A stretch of 64,000 nt of DNA from Haemonchus contortus (lineage: Eukaryota > Nematoda > Chromadorea > Rhabditida > Trichostrongylidae): positions 10,953,014 through 11,017,013 of the forward strand of contig LS997562.1 of assembly GCA_000469685.2 (NCBI GenBank). The letters run 5' to 3'. Under the pieces are notes generated by a model. It saw only the letters and a program-made list of their open reading frames with translations, searched no databases and was not told the origin of the DNA. The translations under genes were made by a program, and so were the position numbers. Of this stretch, positions 12,951 through 27,829 are shown in pieces. The number at the start of each line of letters is the position of its first letter. Positions within the stretch are counted from its first letter, which is position 1.

Positions 12951-13948
12951 GATGTCAGGAGACCTTATCTTTTAACTTCTTCAACATAAAAATTACTGAA
13001 CTTATATTCTTGTAGAGGTTTGAGACATTGCCACTTTGAGTGGTAGATCTCCTATCCCAGTGTTGAATAAAAAAAGCCTCAGGGAATCCAGCACTTAAAA
13101 CCGGCATTTGGCAGTGCGCATCAGTGCGCAATATATCCTTCCTAGGCTTCCACTTGAGCAACTTTTAACGAATAGCTGAGGTTCTCACAGAGGCAATTTC
13201 TTATTTCTTTGAGACTGATCGAATTGGCAACAACAAGGACCTGGACTTAGATCTTTCTGATTCTGATTCTGAAGAACTTCTCCAACACAAAAATTCATCC
13301 AGGGATTGTTCCACCCTTCCTTCACCAAAGACGTTGTTGGATGAAGTCAGCTATCTATAAAACAGCTCAACACTCGCTCACTTGAGAGATCCATTACTTG
13401 CTAAAACACAAAGTTCCCTTCCGTGGTATATTGCTAGAATGTAGTAGGTAAGGAAAACTTCAAGAGCACTGTTTTGGAACTATTTGTAAAATCGACATAG
13501 AAATTTTACAAAGCGAGAGTTGAATAACCATAAGCAGGTGATCGTAATCCTTGTTGAGGGTGGCTCCGAGTAAACCCACTTGAAGAGATCACCTACTTAT
13601 CGCTGATGATTAATGGAAGAGGAATTCCAACGGGATCCTCTTAAATGCGCCGGTACTTGTCTGAAAGAGGTATTTGGCCGGAATTTCAGTCGTGTGCAAT
13701 TGCACAAATACGTTACTACAGTGAACGAATCACCGTAAATGCCTTTCGCTTTCGTCACCGGTCGCCATGAGGGACTGTACAACATTTTTATGCTCTTACA
13801 ACTTTCATACTGACCATTATAATTATTTCCTATTGATGTTTTCATATTGTCATCCTATTATTGTTAATGCTATGCTATTGTTGCTATATTAAATATTGCG
13901 ACGCCCTCCGATCAGCTGGTTGAATTCTCGACATATACGCTCTGTGAA
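12951..13948. other. No gene recognised
   Basis: No recognisable protein, RNA or repeat copy. Confidence 0.45.
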
Positions 13949-14122
13949 TACTTACAAGGGAAGGATCCCAAGTCGAAGTGGCCATTCGGAATGAGACCTA
14001 CTCTACTAGACGAATTTCTTGATGCTGATTTCGAATCTGCAGTCAAAATCTGCCAAACGATTCTCTGAACGAAGTTATGGAGGTGGTCTTCGGAGAGCGT
14101 TCAACAGGGGGAAAGCACATAA

Positions 14123-14493
14123 TAAGAAAGAAAGTTCTAATAATTCGGAATACTATTATATTAGTGTTAGATTAGATTAGTAATAAGGTAGAGAAAAATA
14201 GAATAAGGAGGGTAAAGAGATGACTAGAGAATCCACTACACATGATTCGTTTCGCCTCTTAACTCAGACGAATCATGTTGATGCGCTGGTCCCCGAGGCT
14301 CATCAGTGAGTTGAGACCAGCGCATCACAAGGTTCCAAGAAAAAAAAGTAAAGGACAAACAAAGGACAAACAAAGGGAAGCAATTAAAGGACACACGAAA
14401 TACATCTAAATTAAACAAAAAAGGGGCATCCAGCAAAGGCAATAATAACGTAAGTGAATAGACGAAAGTATTATAATGAGAATCCCAAAATCA
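14123..14493. mobile_element. 371-bp insertion with ATAA flanks
   Basis: It sits inside the left arm of the fo1dback element. The matching right arm reads straight through (gcacataagacatgg when complemented), so the insertion is directly visible. ATAA is present on both sides (14119-14122 and 14494-14497) and once in the uninterrupted arm. It has no open frame of note and no clear terminal repeats. Its middle holds the hammerhead-like structure. A short non-autonomous retroelement or a solo terminal repeat are possibilities; neither is proven. Confidence 0.75.
14240..14327 (-). ncRNA. Split, permuted hammerhead ribozyme motif
   Basis: On the minus strand every conserved hammerhead part is present with correct immediate neighbours. 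CTGATGA (14306-14300) is followed by G10.1 of stem II. GAA (14253-14251) is preceded by C11.1 and followed by the A of the A15.1-U16.1 pair. The cleavage-site C17 is at 14267. Stem III is 11 perfect pairs (14278-14268 with 14250-14240). Stem I is AACTCA (14312-14307) with TGAGTT (14266-14261). Stem II is GCCTC (14299-14295) with GAGGC (14258-14254). The strand order is unusual: the CTGATGA segment comes first, enclosed by a 13-bp outer helix (14327-14315 with 14291-14279), and the other two segments follow in swapped order. A single transcript would fold as a pseudoknot. Two molecules, or a tandem transcript, could form the normal three-way junction. Activity is not shown. Confidence 0.7.
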
Positions 14494-15729
14494 ATAAGAC
14501 ATGGCCGCGGGCCTGCACGTAGTGGTGGATTGGAGTCGAGGTAAGCGTGACGCTTCATAGGCATGGGACCAAGGATCGGGTTTGGTGAGCGGCAGCGTTT
14601 TTGCATTTTGAAAGACTTTTTCCTCCGGGTTGTAAGAATCTTTCAATACTAGTTTTACCGCCTTTGACGACTTTTTGAATACCCCTGCCCAAACAGTCTT
14701 CCTCTCCGCAATGATATCGATCAGTTTTTGAAATAAGTTGAGCTTGTGATCAGTTTTAAAAAAGGGCAAGGGTTGCATCGTGGCAAACGCGGCGAAGTAT
14801 GGTAGATATGGATAGACGTAACACTAAAGGAGAAGGAGTTTGTTCTGCCATAGTTGGTAGTGTTGCATCTGTAGAAGATCTTCGGTTCCTGTGGTTTTGA
14901 ACGCGCCCCCACAGCAGCAGAAGTTGATAGACAGTTTCTCCTCTACCTTGCGAGATGCAACTCACGAAAACTTTTATATTGAGTGCGAAGAAGACTGCGT
15001 GATTGAGAAAGAGGAGGCCGATCCACTGTAAGAACCCGATGATGAAGAGGAAACAACAAGCACATCTAGAGGGTCGTTGGTGTTTGGTAATGTGGAAGTT
15101 TTGAAAAAGTTACTACCACTTGTGTACTTCCAGTTCTGTGCTCCTAGGTTTAAGAAGTGATAAGTGAGTGTGAAGAAACAGCCTGCGGTGGAATCTTTTT
15201 CATTCGCTGCTCTCACTGTGAAAAATTTCTTTGTTCTAAACGTTCCGTGCTAGATTATCACATCTGCTTATAAGGGGTAAAAGTTATCCCACTGTGAATT
15301 TGAGATGTACAAGAATAGAGTTGCTGTCATGTTGGTTGTTGGAGTAGATGTCAGATGATTCAAGTAGAAACTGACTCATCTCGAGCATTCAAAAAGCCGT
15401 CAAAGGCGGTGAAATCAGTACGGAAAGATTCTTACAACCCGGAGGAAAAGTCTTTCAAAATGCAAAAAGGCCGTCGCTCACCAAACCCGATCCTTGGTCC
15501 CATGCCTATGAAGCGTCACGCTTACCTCGACTCCAATCCGCCACTTCGTGCACATCCGCGGCCATGTCTTATGTGCTTTCCCCTTGTTGAACGCTCTCCG
15601 GAGACCACCTCCATAACTTCGTTCAGAGAATCGTTTGGCAGATTCGAAATCAGCATCAAAAAATACGTCTAGCAGTGCAGGTCTCATTTCAAATGGCCAC
15701 TTTGACTTGGGATCCTTCCCTTGTTAGTA

Positions 15730-18700
15730 CAGGATCTACGAATCCGTTGAAACACGTCAGCTTCTGGGCGTGGTACACAATGAAGACAAACCTGATGCCT
15801 TCATTACACTTTACCTAGCGCCTCTTTTCGACCAAACAACGGCCTACGTGCTATCCTTAGGACCACAGATCGTCCCAGTAGGACACCTTGGAAAACATTT
15901 TTTATCTTGGGCTTTGCCTTTGAGTCGACAGACAGAAACCCAACATCATTTACGCGATAGTCACTAGCCACCACACCACCTCCACCCAGAGCAGTATATG
16001 AAAGCAGGTAACGTTCTGCATGTCCCCCAACAAGGGGAACTAATCACGTGTCGTACTTTCCCTCTCTGCTCAACAGTAAGTCAACTAAACACTAAATCAC
16101 GATCATTTCGCGAATCAGGGTGTTTGGCGTATCGTCACTCGAGCATCCCTGCAGCAAGACCATTTAGATACTTGACTATGCAGCACTCCAATGGCGGTTC
16201 AAAGCAAAATCGTAGAAAGAGTTAGCCCCCCCCCCCCTCCCCCAAATGGTTTACCGTTTTCGAATCTCAAAAAGACTTCTTGAACAGCCATTAAGAACAA
16301 TTCTTCTTCTTCCTCTTCCTAGCATTCATCCCGCGTCATCACAATATCCGTTATTCTTATGTGTTAACTTCACTTCCTTCTGTCTACAGCATCCCCTTCT
16401 CTGACCTGTCGGCGAAGTACTTTCTGTACACCTCCTTTTCTCAAGGGCTCCTCATGGTCGCTTCCATTGAACTTCAAGTCCATTGCTGCCGATAATAGAA
16501 GATCCTCCCCAGTACGTGTCGCAGACGCTGCTCTCTCACCTCCAGCTCAATAGGGGCAGTTTGCATCACCACTTCGACGACCTCGTTTTTGAGTTAGCCC
16601 ACCTGTTTCAAGCGCAGGTCAGTGCGAGCAAGTCATTTCCTCAGGAAGGAGTGGTCTTTGGTCGATGGGTAAACATGGCCTTGAAAACGGGATTATGCAA
16701 CGATTTAGCCCATTCTCTATCCATCTACCCGTTATCTCTTTCCGTCGCGACGGCGCCACCACCTGCCGGTCGCCAACGGCTGGTCACGATCTGAGCGAAG
16801 TCGCCATTGGTACTCTCCTGGTGTGAGTGCCAGCAAGATTTCCAAGAAGAGCAGAAAAAATTAACGAATCCCATTTTCTTAAGATCTTTATCGCAACAGG
16901 CCTCAAACACGTTTCGTGCCGATCAAAGCAATAAACATAACGCCGTCAGAAACCTTTGCGTCCGTTTGCCATTATGAGCGCATTGCCCTTTCTTCGTCTT
17001 CTTGCACAGCAACTTCAGAAAAATCGCCAATCCTATGTTTGTCCCCATTTAGGGATTCAGTGATAGCGCAGTCTTTCTGTTGACTTTTACCAAGCCCTAG
17101 GGAACAATCCTTTTCTGATCCATGGATTGTATCCAACCCTCTGAGGTGGTATAACCGTTATAAAACTTATTTGGTACCTATAGGTAGCTCAAGCAAACTA
17201 TCTTTTCGATTAACTGTTGCCGAATTCGTAATGCTGGGGAAAAACTAATCGAATAGCTTATTACATCATGTCACTGTCTTGCACGCATCAAAATAAAACT
17301 ACGATTTTGAACAGAAGTCGAATACGTGGCGCATACAGAATCCTGTTGAGGTTTAAGCAACAAACACCACATAGCTGCCAGCGGACTTTTGACACTTGGA
17401 TCAAGTTCTGGCATTTCGGAAACGTTAACGGGCGACCCGGTTGCACACATGGAACCATCTGCATGGAACAAAGCAAACCTCTCAACCGATGCGGTTCTCT
17501 TAGGAAGTGTTTGCAGCCATATGTGCGCATTCATCTCGCTTTGCACAGCATCGCGTCATGTTCTCTGCAGGTTGCGCCACGTGCCTCGATTTGAAGGGTG
17601 ACCTCTTAGCCGATTGAAAGAGCAACACGATTTAAATGAGCTAGTTTTCAACCTCTTTTTTTGCGAAAAGGGAATCAGTCGAAGAATCACTACTCAGGAA
17701 ATGAAAGAGGATAAGGTTCAAGCTTCGTTTAGTTCATCCTTGGGATGTGCCGTGCAATCGATTTCCACAGCGATTCGTTTCTGTACTAAAGAACGAATTG
17801 GAGGGCGCATAACTATCGAGGCAAATCTCTGTAGCGCAATGGATGATACCTAAGGATGGAATCCAGACCCGTCCTTGGGTAAACCAAAGATCACAACGGA
17901 AACATTTGTAGAGCACTGCATCCGTTTGAAAAGGCTCAAAAAGAAATAGCTGTAATAAATATTTTGAGTAACGAAAATGAGAGCTTTCAAACATCACGTT
18001 CCCCCCCCCCCCCCTCCCCCCCTCCGTAACAAACAGGCTTATTTGAGATTTGTTAAAAACCATTCAAAGCACCCTTTTCTTCACAAAAATCGAATCACGA
18101 CATACAAACCAAAAAAATTCGACTTTCTGCGCATGGACGGTTTTCTTTTTCTGCCACTCTTGGGAAATTCCACTTCCGTCTAACAGTTTCCACCAATAAA
18201 GAACTACCAGTTAATCAGTAGCTTCGCTTACCTTCATCCCGCTGGTCGAGACATCTTATAGTGACATCTGAGAGTTGGGCATTGCTTATCTATATGGAAT
18301 ATGGAATTCACCTAAAATTTCTGATACATCTTAAAACTCCATGCTGATCATCCATCAAACACAGCAAATACACTATCCCTAGACACTGAAAAAAGAAGTT
18401 CCGTAAGACGTCTATGGACGCGGTTACGAACCTAAACATTATTGAGGGATGTCGCTAACTCAACATTTATTACCTTGAAGACAAATATGAAGAAAAATCT
18501 ATTGGAAATGATAAATAGACCATTCAACACTCAATAAAGTGCCTCACCGTTTTAACAACTTGTTAGCGCCGCTCCACTCCAGTGAACCCGCCGTAGAAAG
18601 AATTCAACAAAAACGGAGTTTGCACGACCCTTTTTTTAGTAATCGATTTTAACAAATAAACAAATAAACTTGACTCGGCCGGCCAAGTTAAGTCTACTAA

Positions 18701-18861
18701 ATCATTTAAAACTGCGAAAAAACAGCCATGGAAGCAACCAATAAAATACTGCCGAACAAACACCAACATAATAACAAGAAAAACAGAGAATTGCCATATG
18801 AATGTAATTGAAAAACGAGCTCAGCAATGGATATTTAGAACAGCGTGACTTTTCCGAAGCC
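15730..18861. other. No gene recognised; poly-C tracts, SINE tail
   Basis: Poly-C runs lie at 16226-16236 and 18001-18014. A SINE 3' fragment (plus strand) lies at about 17283-17348 with actacgattttgaacagaa and gtggcgcatacagaatcc. Open frames of 60-108 codons occur on both strands, for example near 17.3-17.6 kb, without recognisable similarity. Confidence 0.45.
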
Positions 18862-22270
<3,409 letters not shown>

Positions 22271-23247
22271 GTTGCCTGGAATATACAATGATGCCTGACG
22301 ACAATTATTCATATACGAGAATGACCTAACCATGAAGTGATAAATAACAATAACCCATCAGAAATGTAGAAGTATCTGTGTACAAACTCCATTACACAAA
22401 CAAACAGAGTTCCCGGTAAAGACATTACACAAACGCACAGAGTTCCCGGTAAAGATAGAGCAAAGACTTGTCAAAAGACTTACTACTTCTAATGATTTAC
22501 TTATTCCATTTCTGATGTTCCTCACGTAATCATCCAGCCAATTATGCCTCCATATAACCATGTTACTATGCAGATATCCCAAAGCTTGACGAAAGCCACA
22601 CTATCCCAAAAGGTTGAGGGTGATTACATGGAATAACTGTTTCCACAAGCTTAGAAGAATCGTTTACAAGCCTGTATCTTATAATAACACAGTCAGGTCA
22701 GCTAATTATAAACGAAAGTTTAAAAAACTAAAACCAAAACTTCCAAGCTTCTCAGCTTCGAACGACAAGATGGACCTAATTCTTGTTAGAACGTTTTTTT
22801 TCTAGATGAATCCGAATTAAATAGGCTATTAAACAAGCTCTTCAATTGTTTCTCCCTATTCAAAAAGTCAGGTGTACACTGACGTTCTTGCTCTATCTCC
22901 CCACATTAGGTGGGCTTTCCAATCGACCACAACGAAACGAAAAGCAAAGGAAAAATGAATTGTATGTTGAACATTCACATATAGATGGAACGCCACCACA
23001 TATCAACCGATCCTAGAAAACGTCAAAGTTAAAATTTTATTCTAACAAATATTCTAACGTGAAATATTAAACAACAACGTGTAGCCTAACTATCCTATCA
23101 ACTTTTCAGTAACGAATTTTACAAGTGAGATACATAACAAGTAGGACGCGTAAACAAAAGGACAGTCAAGGTAATGAATAGAAAAGTATTATTTATCAGC
23201 ATAATAAATTTCGAAAATAAACAAGCACTACTAAAACGGGGGCGTGA
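22271..23247. other. Intergenic, phb-1 to eif-2A
   Basis: About 980 bases between two minus-strand genes. It contains a 33-bp unit repeated twice in tandem (22391-22423 and 22424-22456, core cagagttcccggtaaaga). No coding or RNA gene was recognised. The spacing is long for a nematode operon but does not exclude one. Confidence 0.6.
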
Positions 23248-25091
23248 TTAATGTTGTGGCAGGTTGAGCAGCACGTTTTGATTGCCTGGCAAATACGTGA
23301 CATTCTTGGCCTTAGACATTCGTTCAGCTATCTCTTCAGCGGCTTCGATCTTTCTCAATTCTATCAAACCATCACCGGCATCAGCGAAGGCCTAAATCAC
23401 GGAGAGCATTACGAGCTCAATGATCATTATTAACAATAAAATATGAGAAATTCGTTACCTTGCTGAGCAATTTAGCTGCTTGCGCATCACCTTCGGCCGT
23501 AGTGATAGCCGCGATTTTCATCTGTTCTGCCTTTTCTACAAGGTAGCGAGCCTTTTCAGCTTCCTGTTGTGCTACTTGCTTCATTTCAACAGCTTCCGTG
23601 AATTCGCGACCAAAGGAAAGGTGAGTCTGAAGAAAAATATTCGAAGAAGATGAGAAAATCAGAAGCGAACAAGCATTCTTCAGCTCAGCTTCCCAATTTT
23701 CGTACACTTCTTTCGCCCGAATGCCAGTATATCCCCTTCATCTCAATATTTCTTGAAAAACTCACGATTCAAGATCAAGAAAACAGAACTTGAGGGCACT
23801 ATCACTTAGAGCACTGCTGTTACGCCACATAGAAAAAAGCCTCTAGGAACTCACAATGGAAATATCATCTAAAAGAAGACCGAATTGTGCTGCTCGTTGA
23901 GCTAGTGCCAAAGACACGCGCTGGGAGACCGTTTCACGTTGGGTAATCATCTCGTGAGCATCGAATTGAGCCTAAGAAATAAGTTTCATCCAAAAAAGCT
24001 ACAACAAAAGGATGAGTTCCTATTCGAAATGAAATAACAGAAAAAAAACTTACCACAACTGCCTTCAAAACTTCATTCGTAATAGATGGAAGCACCCTTT
24101 CTGCGTAATCCAAGCCGATATTGAGGTAGATGTTAGGCAGTTTGCTCGGATCTGGTCGGTGAAGTATACGCAGTGTTATAGAGACGTTTTGAAGATCTGA
24201 AAAGCAAAACGATTAACACAGCTACTCTCAGAACGCAACGTGACTTCTTAGCGAATGAATTGACATAGATATGAAAGAATTCAATTAACACAAATACTGA
24301 AGTACCTTTGCTCCCTGTGATTGTAGAAATCGCTCTCGGAGTCGATCGAATATCGAACAAAATTGGCTTCTGCAACCAAGGGACAAGGAAGTGAGTGCCT
24401 TCTCCAATCACCTCGTCCTTTACTCCGGCAAATCGATCGAAAATTACTGCTCTTTGACCACCGTCCACTGAAAAAAAACAATTCTTTTGATACCAAATAT
24501 TTACTCAAAAGGCAAATTAACCACTGGTAGGCTTTCACTTGAGGTTGTTAACGCCTTATTTGAAATTAAACCAGAGCCAAGGGCGACTTTCGATCAATGG
24601 GAATTACGAGCCATTACGAGCGTTAATCAATCCCGTCTGAGGGATGCGCCCCGCACTCGACTCCCATTCAGAATCGTAGTGGCGCAATAAGTGCGCATGT
24701 GGCATTTGTAATAAACAAACTGACAATGAGACATATTAATTACGTGTATGCGATAAATGCACACATTTGTTACTAATCTTTGTGTAATCCTTACAGAGTG
24801 GCTTCTTTTCAACAAATAGAAGCGCTCGGCCAAAGGAAAAGCTCTCATATTCTACCTAACTAATGGGAAACGCTGACGCCACTATATTGATTCATAACCG
24901 TGAAAAAGCCATACCCGAAATGAAGAAATTTGTAAAAATCACGATCTATTAGATAAAGGTGATATCACGTAAATCTTGGATTCGACACTTAACTTACCAT
25001 TATAAAGAGCTGATTGGGCCACACCACCAGCTATAGCGAGGCCAACGCCGATACTACCCAGTCTGCCAAGCATCTTCTGTACTGCCGCCAT
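23248..25091 (-). CDS. phb-1: Prohibitin-1 (mitochondrial inner membrane)
   Basis: Prohibitin-1 assembles with prohibitin-2 into ring complexes in the mitochondrial inner membrane and supports protein and cristae quality control. Six exons: 25091-24998, 24467-24306, 24196-24054, 23971-23855, 23626-23459 and 23391-23248. They join in frame to 275 residues, the same length I recall for the C. elegans protein. The N-terminus [13 protein letters not shown] is the short membrane anchor. The PHB/SPFH domain follows with [31 protein letters not shown] and [14 protein letters not shown]. Then comes the coiled coil [20 protein letters not shown] and the C-terminal [17 protein letters not shown]. An attcag acceptor lies 1 base before the ATG, which points to trans-splicing. 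Intron 1 holds a SINE fragment. The gene faces rpl-27A across a divergent 1.6-kb region. Confidence 0.97.
24622..24716 (-). repeat. SINE 3' fragment in phb-1 intron 1
   Basis: Reverse complement of the SINE tail: tcaatcccgtctgagggatg, cgactcccattcagaatcg and gcgcatgtgg. Only the last 90 bases or so of the family are present. Confidence 0.75.
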
Positions 25092-26684
25092 CCTGAATTT
25101 CCCTAACATTTTATTCAATTCATAACCATTTTGAGTAGAGGTAAAACTCGAGTTTTCATAGCAATGGGAAGGGAAAGTGAATCCACGGCGAGAAGAGAGT
25201 GAAGGATGAGGAGTCAAAAGAAATACTAGTAAGAGAAAAAGAAAAGGTTTAGTAAAGTAATAAAAACGAGATAACGACTCTGAGGGTTTCTTCAATGTAG
25301 AGCTAACTAAGGGCAAGTCGAGTCCAAGCTCAAAGGGAGGAGCTTTTCCAGAACAGTTTCAGGACTCAACACTATCGATAAGAGAAACTGACTAGAAATC
25401 TGTGTCAGAAAATCTCGGTCTGAGAATTCCCATGAGTTGAGAAAAGCAAAATATTTTCCACTACCAACTATGGAAAACAATAGATGTTAACGAACAGAAT
25501 GAGAATGAGATGTTATAAGGGAACGAAACTGACGAAAACGTAGTTAACCGGGGTCGCTATTCTAACCTTCCCTTATCCCTATGTGCTGAAGGAAGCATCT
25601 GGACTACCAAATTCCGTCGGAAGCATCCAAAGAGAAATCATTTTTGGAAATGGTTGGCAAGGACAATGGGGTTATGCAAGTTTAATGGCTATTGAATACA
25701 AACGATGTGATGCAATAGAAAAGCGACAAGTGAGCCAGTCAAAAGAACGTGTCACCATTTACTATACGATTTCTCCTGATAGAATGGAAATTTCGAACGA
25801 GAACTTATCTCTAAAGGACAACATTCAATGGCTGAATACCACATTATTTCTGCCCATCAATGGATGTTACCACATATTTGTAGCAGAACGTTGCTTTACA
25901 AAAGAGACGCATTGACTCAATGATATCCATGATGAAACTCAAAGGAACAACGAATCAACGAATGGCAAAACTTAACAGCTTCTAAAAAGTGGGAAAAAAT
26001 CTGGGACATAGACAAAGTTACTTGCTCGAGAAATCAAAGCTACGTTTGTTCGCTATTGGAGCTGGATACACTAGATATACTATTGATAAATCGACAATTA
26101 AGCCGCCTGAACTGCTACGGATTTATTTAATTAAAACATTTTAAACTTTACTGCTTTCATCATGCAAAAAACATCCACTAATGGGGAAGATGGTCCCGTA
26201 TCGAATTGGATCTAAAGGGCGCAACTCGTAGAGATGGGCAGCCTCTCAGCCCACCTGCTACGTTTGAGCGCACTAAAGCACGTAAAATGGGCTGCCACGA
26301 AGCAACTTTTTCTCTGCGTCTCTTCATGCCTGCTGGAATTGCGATCGCCACCTAAATTCTAACAGTTTTTATTTCATTTTGAACGGTTCAAAGTGTATTC
26401 CGTAATTGTATGGTTATTTGGCTAGAACATAGAATACCTGTAGGCTTGTTAGGGAGGTCGTTGTTGTTCTCCTAGTGTTTGTTGATCTGGGTAATTTTGT
26501 GGTGTGGTTTGTGAATTCGGAGTTCTGGGTTCGTGTCCTCAGGATTGCAGCATTCGTCTTAGGTCATTTCTCTTCTTTCATGTCTCTAGAATTTGCATTG
26601 GAAGCCGGGCTACGTTCTTGAATCGTTGTGCTATGTATTTCTCGATCACAGCTATCAGAAAAATTTTAAAAGAATTTTAAGGGT
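25092..26684. promoter_or_regulatory. Divergent promoter region phb-1 / rpl-27A
   Basis: 1.6 kb separates the start codons of two strongly expressed, divergently transcribed housekeeping genes, so both promoters should lie here. A pyrimidine-rich stretch (tttttctctgcgtctcttc, near 26306-26324) resembles ribosomal-protein-gene start regions, but I cannot place a start site. A gaattttaag stretch ends 3 bases before the rpl-27A ATG and may be its trans-splice acceptor. One plus-strand open frame (25583-25915) has no recognisable similarity. Confidence 0.5.
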
Positions 26685-27570
26685 ATGGCCCACGCCAAGA
26701 GAAAGACTCGAAAGCTCAGGGGTCACGTGTCACATGGACATGGTCGTATTGGGAAGCATAGAAAGCATCCCGGTGGTCGCGGTAAAGCTGGAGGTCAACA
26801 TCACCACCGAATCAACCGTGATAAGTTCCATCCTGGTCTTTTCGGAAAGGTTAGTTTTGATTTACTGGTACACTCTTCCGCAAATGAAGAGTATGGATCT
26901 ACTACTGAGTAATAGTATCGAAATTGAAAGTGTCAGAGTAATGGCGAATGGATGAGGAACGCCTTTACCCCATAGAGATCGTTGTATAGATGTTAGGATT
27001 ATTTTCGGCTTGAATCGGGTGCTTTAGGTTGGTATGCGAGTGTTCCATTTGAACAAGAATCACTACTACTGCCCTACTGTCAACGTTGATCGGCTGTGGT
27101 CGCTTGTTCCAGATCAAATAAAAGAAAAGGCCACTCCCGCTAAAGCTCCTGTCATCGATTGCGTAAAAGCTGGCTATTTCAAGGTAATTTTGACAAGTTT
27201 TTCGTGTGGTGTCATCCTTCCTTCTTGGCGCTCCTACTTCAATCCGAGTAGAAGTGTATGTAATGGGAGGTAGATCATGCCCTATGGGTATTCGGGTCTC
27301 CTTCGGTGCTATTCCTATAAAACTTCGAATAGTATCATCCTCTGGATTCGAGACATCGCATCTTCAACTATTTTTCGTTTTTTCAAACGTTCAAACATTA
27401 CATCTGCATCCTTTCAAGTGTATTCTCGGTGATGTGAAAGTTTTGATTTGTAGGTCCTTGGAAAAGGTCTGCTACCGAAACAACCACTGATCGTGAAGGC
27501 CAAGTACTTCTCTCATGAAGCTGAAGACAAGATTAAAGCAGCAGGAGGAGCTTGTATTTTGGTGGCATAA
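26685..27570 (+). CDS. rpl-27A: Large ribosomal subunit protein L27a (uL15)
   Basis: A component of the cytosolic 60S subunit. Three exons, 26685-26849, 27028-27183 and 27454-27570, all in phase 0, give 145 residues, the family's usual length. The start [20 protein letters not shown], then [43 protein letters not shown] and the terminal GGACILVA are textbook L27a. Intron 2 (27184-27453) carries an H/ACA snoRNA. rpla-1 follows on the same strand with only 260 bases between stop and start, so the two may be an operon. The order matches the C. elegans locus. Confidence 0.98.
27212..27358 (+). ncRNA. H/ACA box snoRNA, copy 1 (rpl-27A intron 2)
   Basis: Not named. Hairpin 1 has lower stem CCTTCC (27216-27221) with GGGAGG and upper stem CTACT with AGTAG. 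An H box AGATCA (ANANNA) follows. Hairpin 2 has lower stem CGGGTCT with GGATTCG and upper stem GGTGCTATTC with GAATAGTATC, enclosing a pocket of CCTTC and ATCCTCT. ACA is at 27353-27355, three bases from the presumed 3' end and 16 bases after the upper stem. A homologous copy lies in the next gene's intron, with compensatory changes in the stems. It would guide pseudouridylation; the pocket predicts a target like AGAGGAT-Psi-N-GAAGG, which I could not place. Confidence 0.8.
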
Positions 27571-27829
27571 GCTGCCGTTGTTGATTTTGTATTTTTTAAA
27601 ACAAAGTCATTTTAAAGTTTGTGTCTTTCTTCTTCATTGTGTTGAGAAGGTACTCTACCTTGTTCATATTTCGTTTCTTTGTCATCTTTTACAGTTTCTT
27701 TTTAAAGGTTTTCGATTAAGTTCTTTTGCGGATAATGCTGTGCGTTTCACAAGAACTCGCAGCTTTTTTGTTTCAGCCTCTGAGCGCTTGTCCTCTGTGG
27801 AGCTAAGGCATTTGCAACTTGCACTCGGA
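27571..27829 (+). promoter_or_regulatory. Intercistronic region, trans-splice acceptor
   Basis: Between the rpl-27A stop and the rpla-1 start. It is T-rich, and a strong acceptor ttttttgtttcag ends at 27776, giving rpla-1 a 53-base leader. In nematodes this fits trans-splicing of a downstream operon gene. A separate promoter is not excluded. Confidence 0.5.

Larger units (their letters stand above)
13949..15729. mobile_element. Long inverted-repeat (foldback) element
   Basis: The right arm (about 15365-15729) is the reverse complement of a left arm made of 13949-14122 plus 14494-14695. Arms total about 365 bp and share long blocks such as ggagaccacctccataact and tcttacaacccggaggaaaa. The left arm is split by a 371-bp insertion that the right arm lacks. 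The centre (14700-15360) has no recognised protein. No convincing target duplication was seen, so the superfamily is open. Confidence 0.8.
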
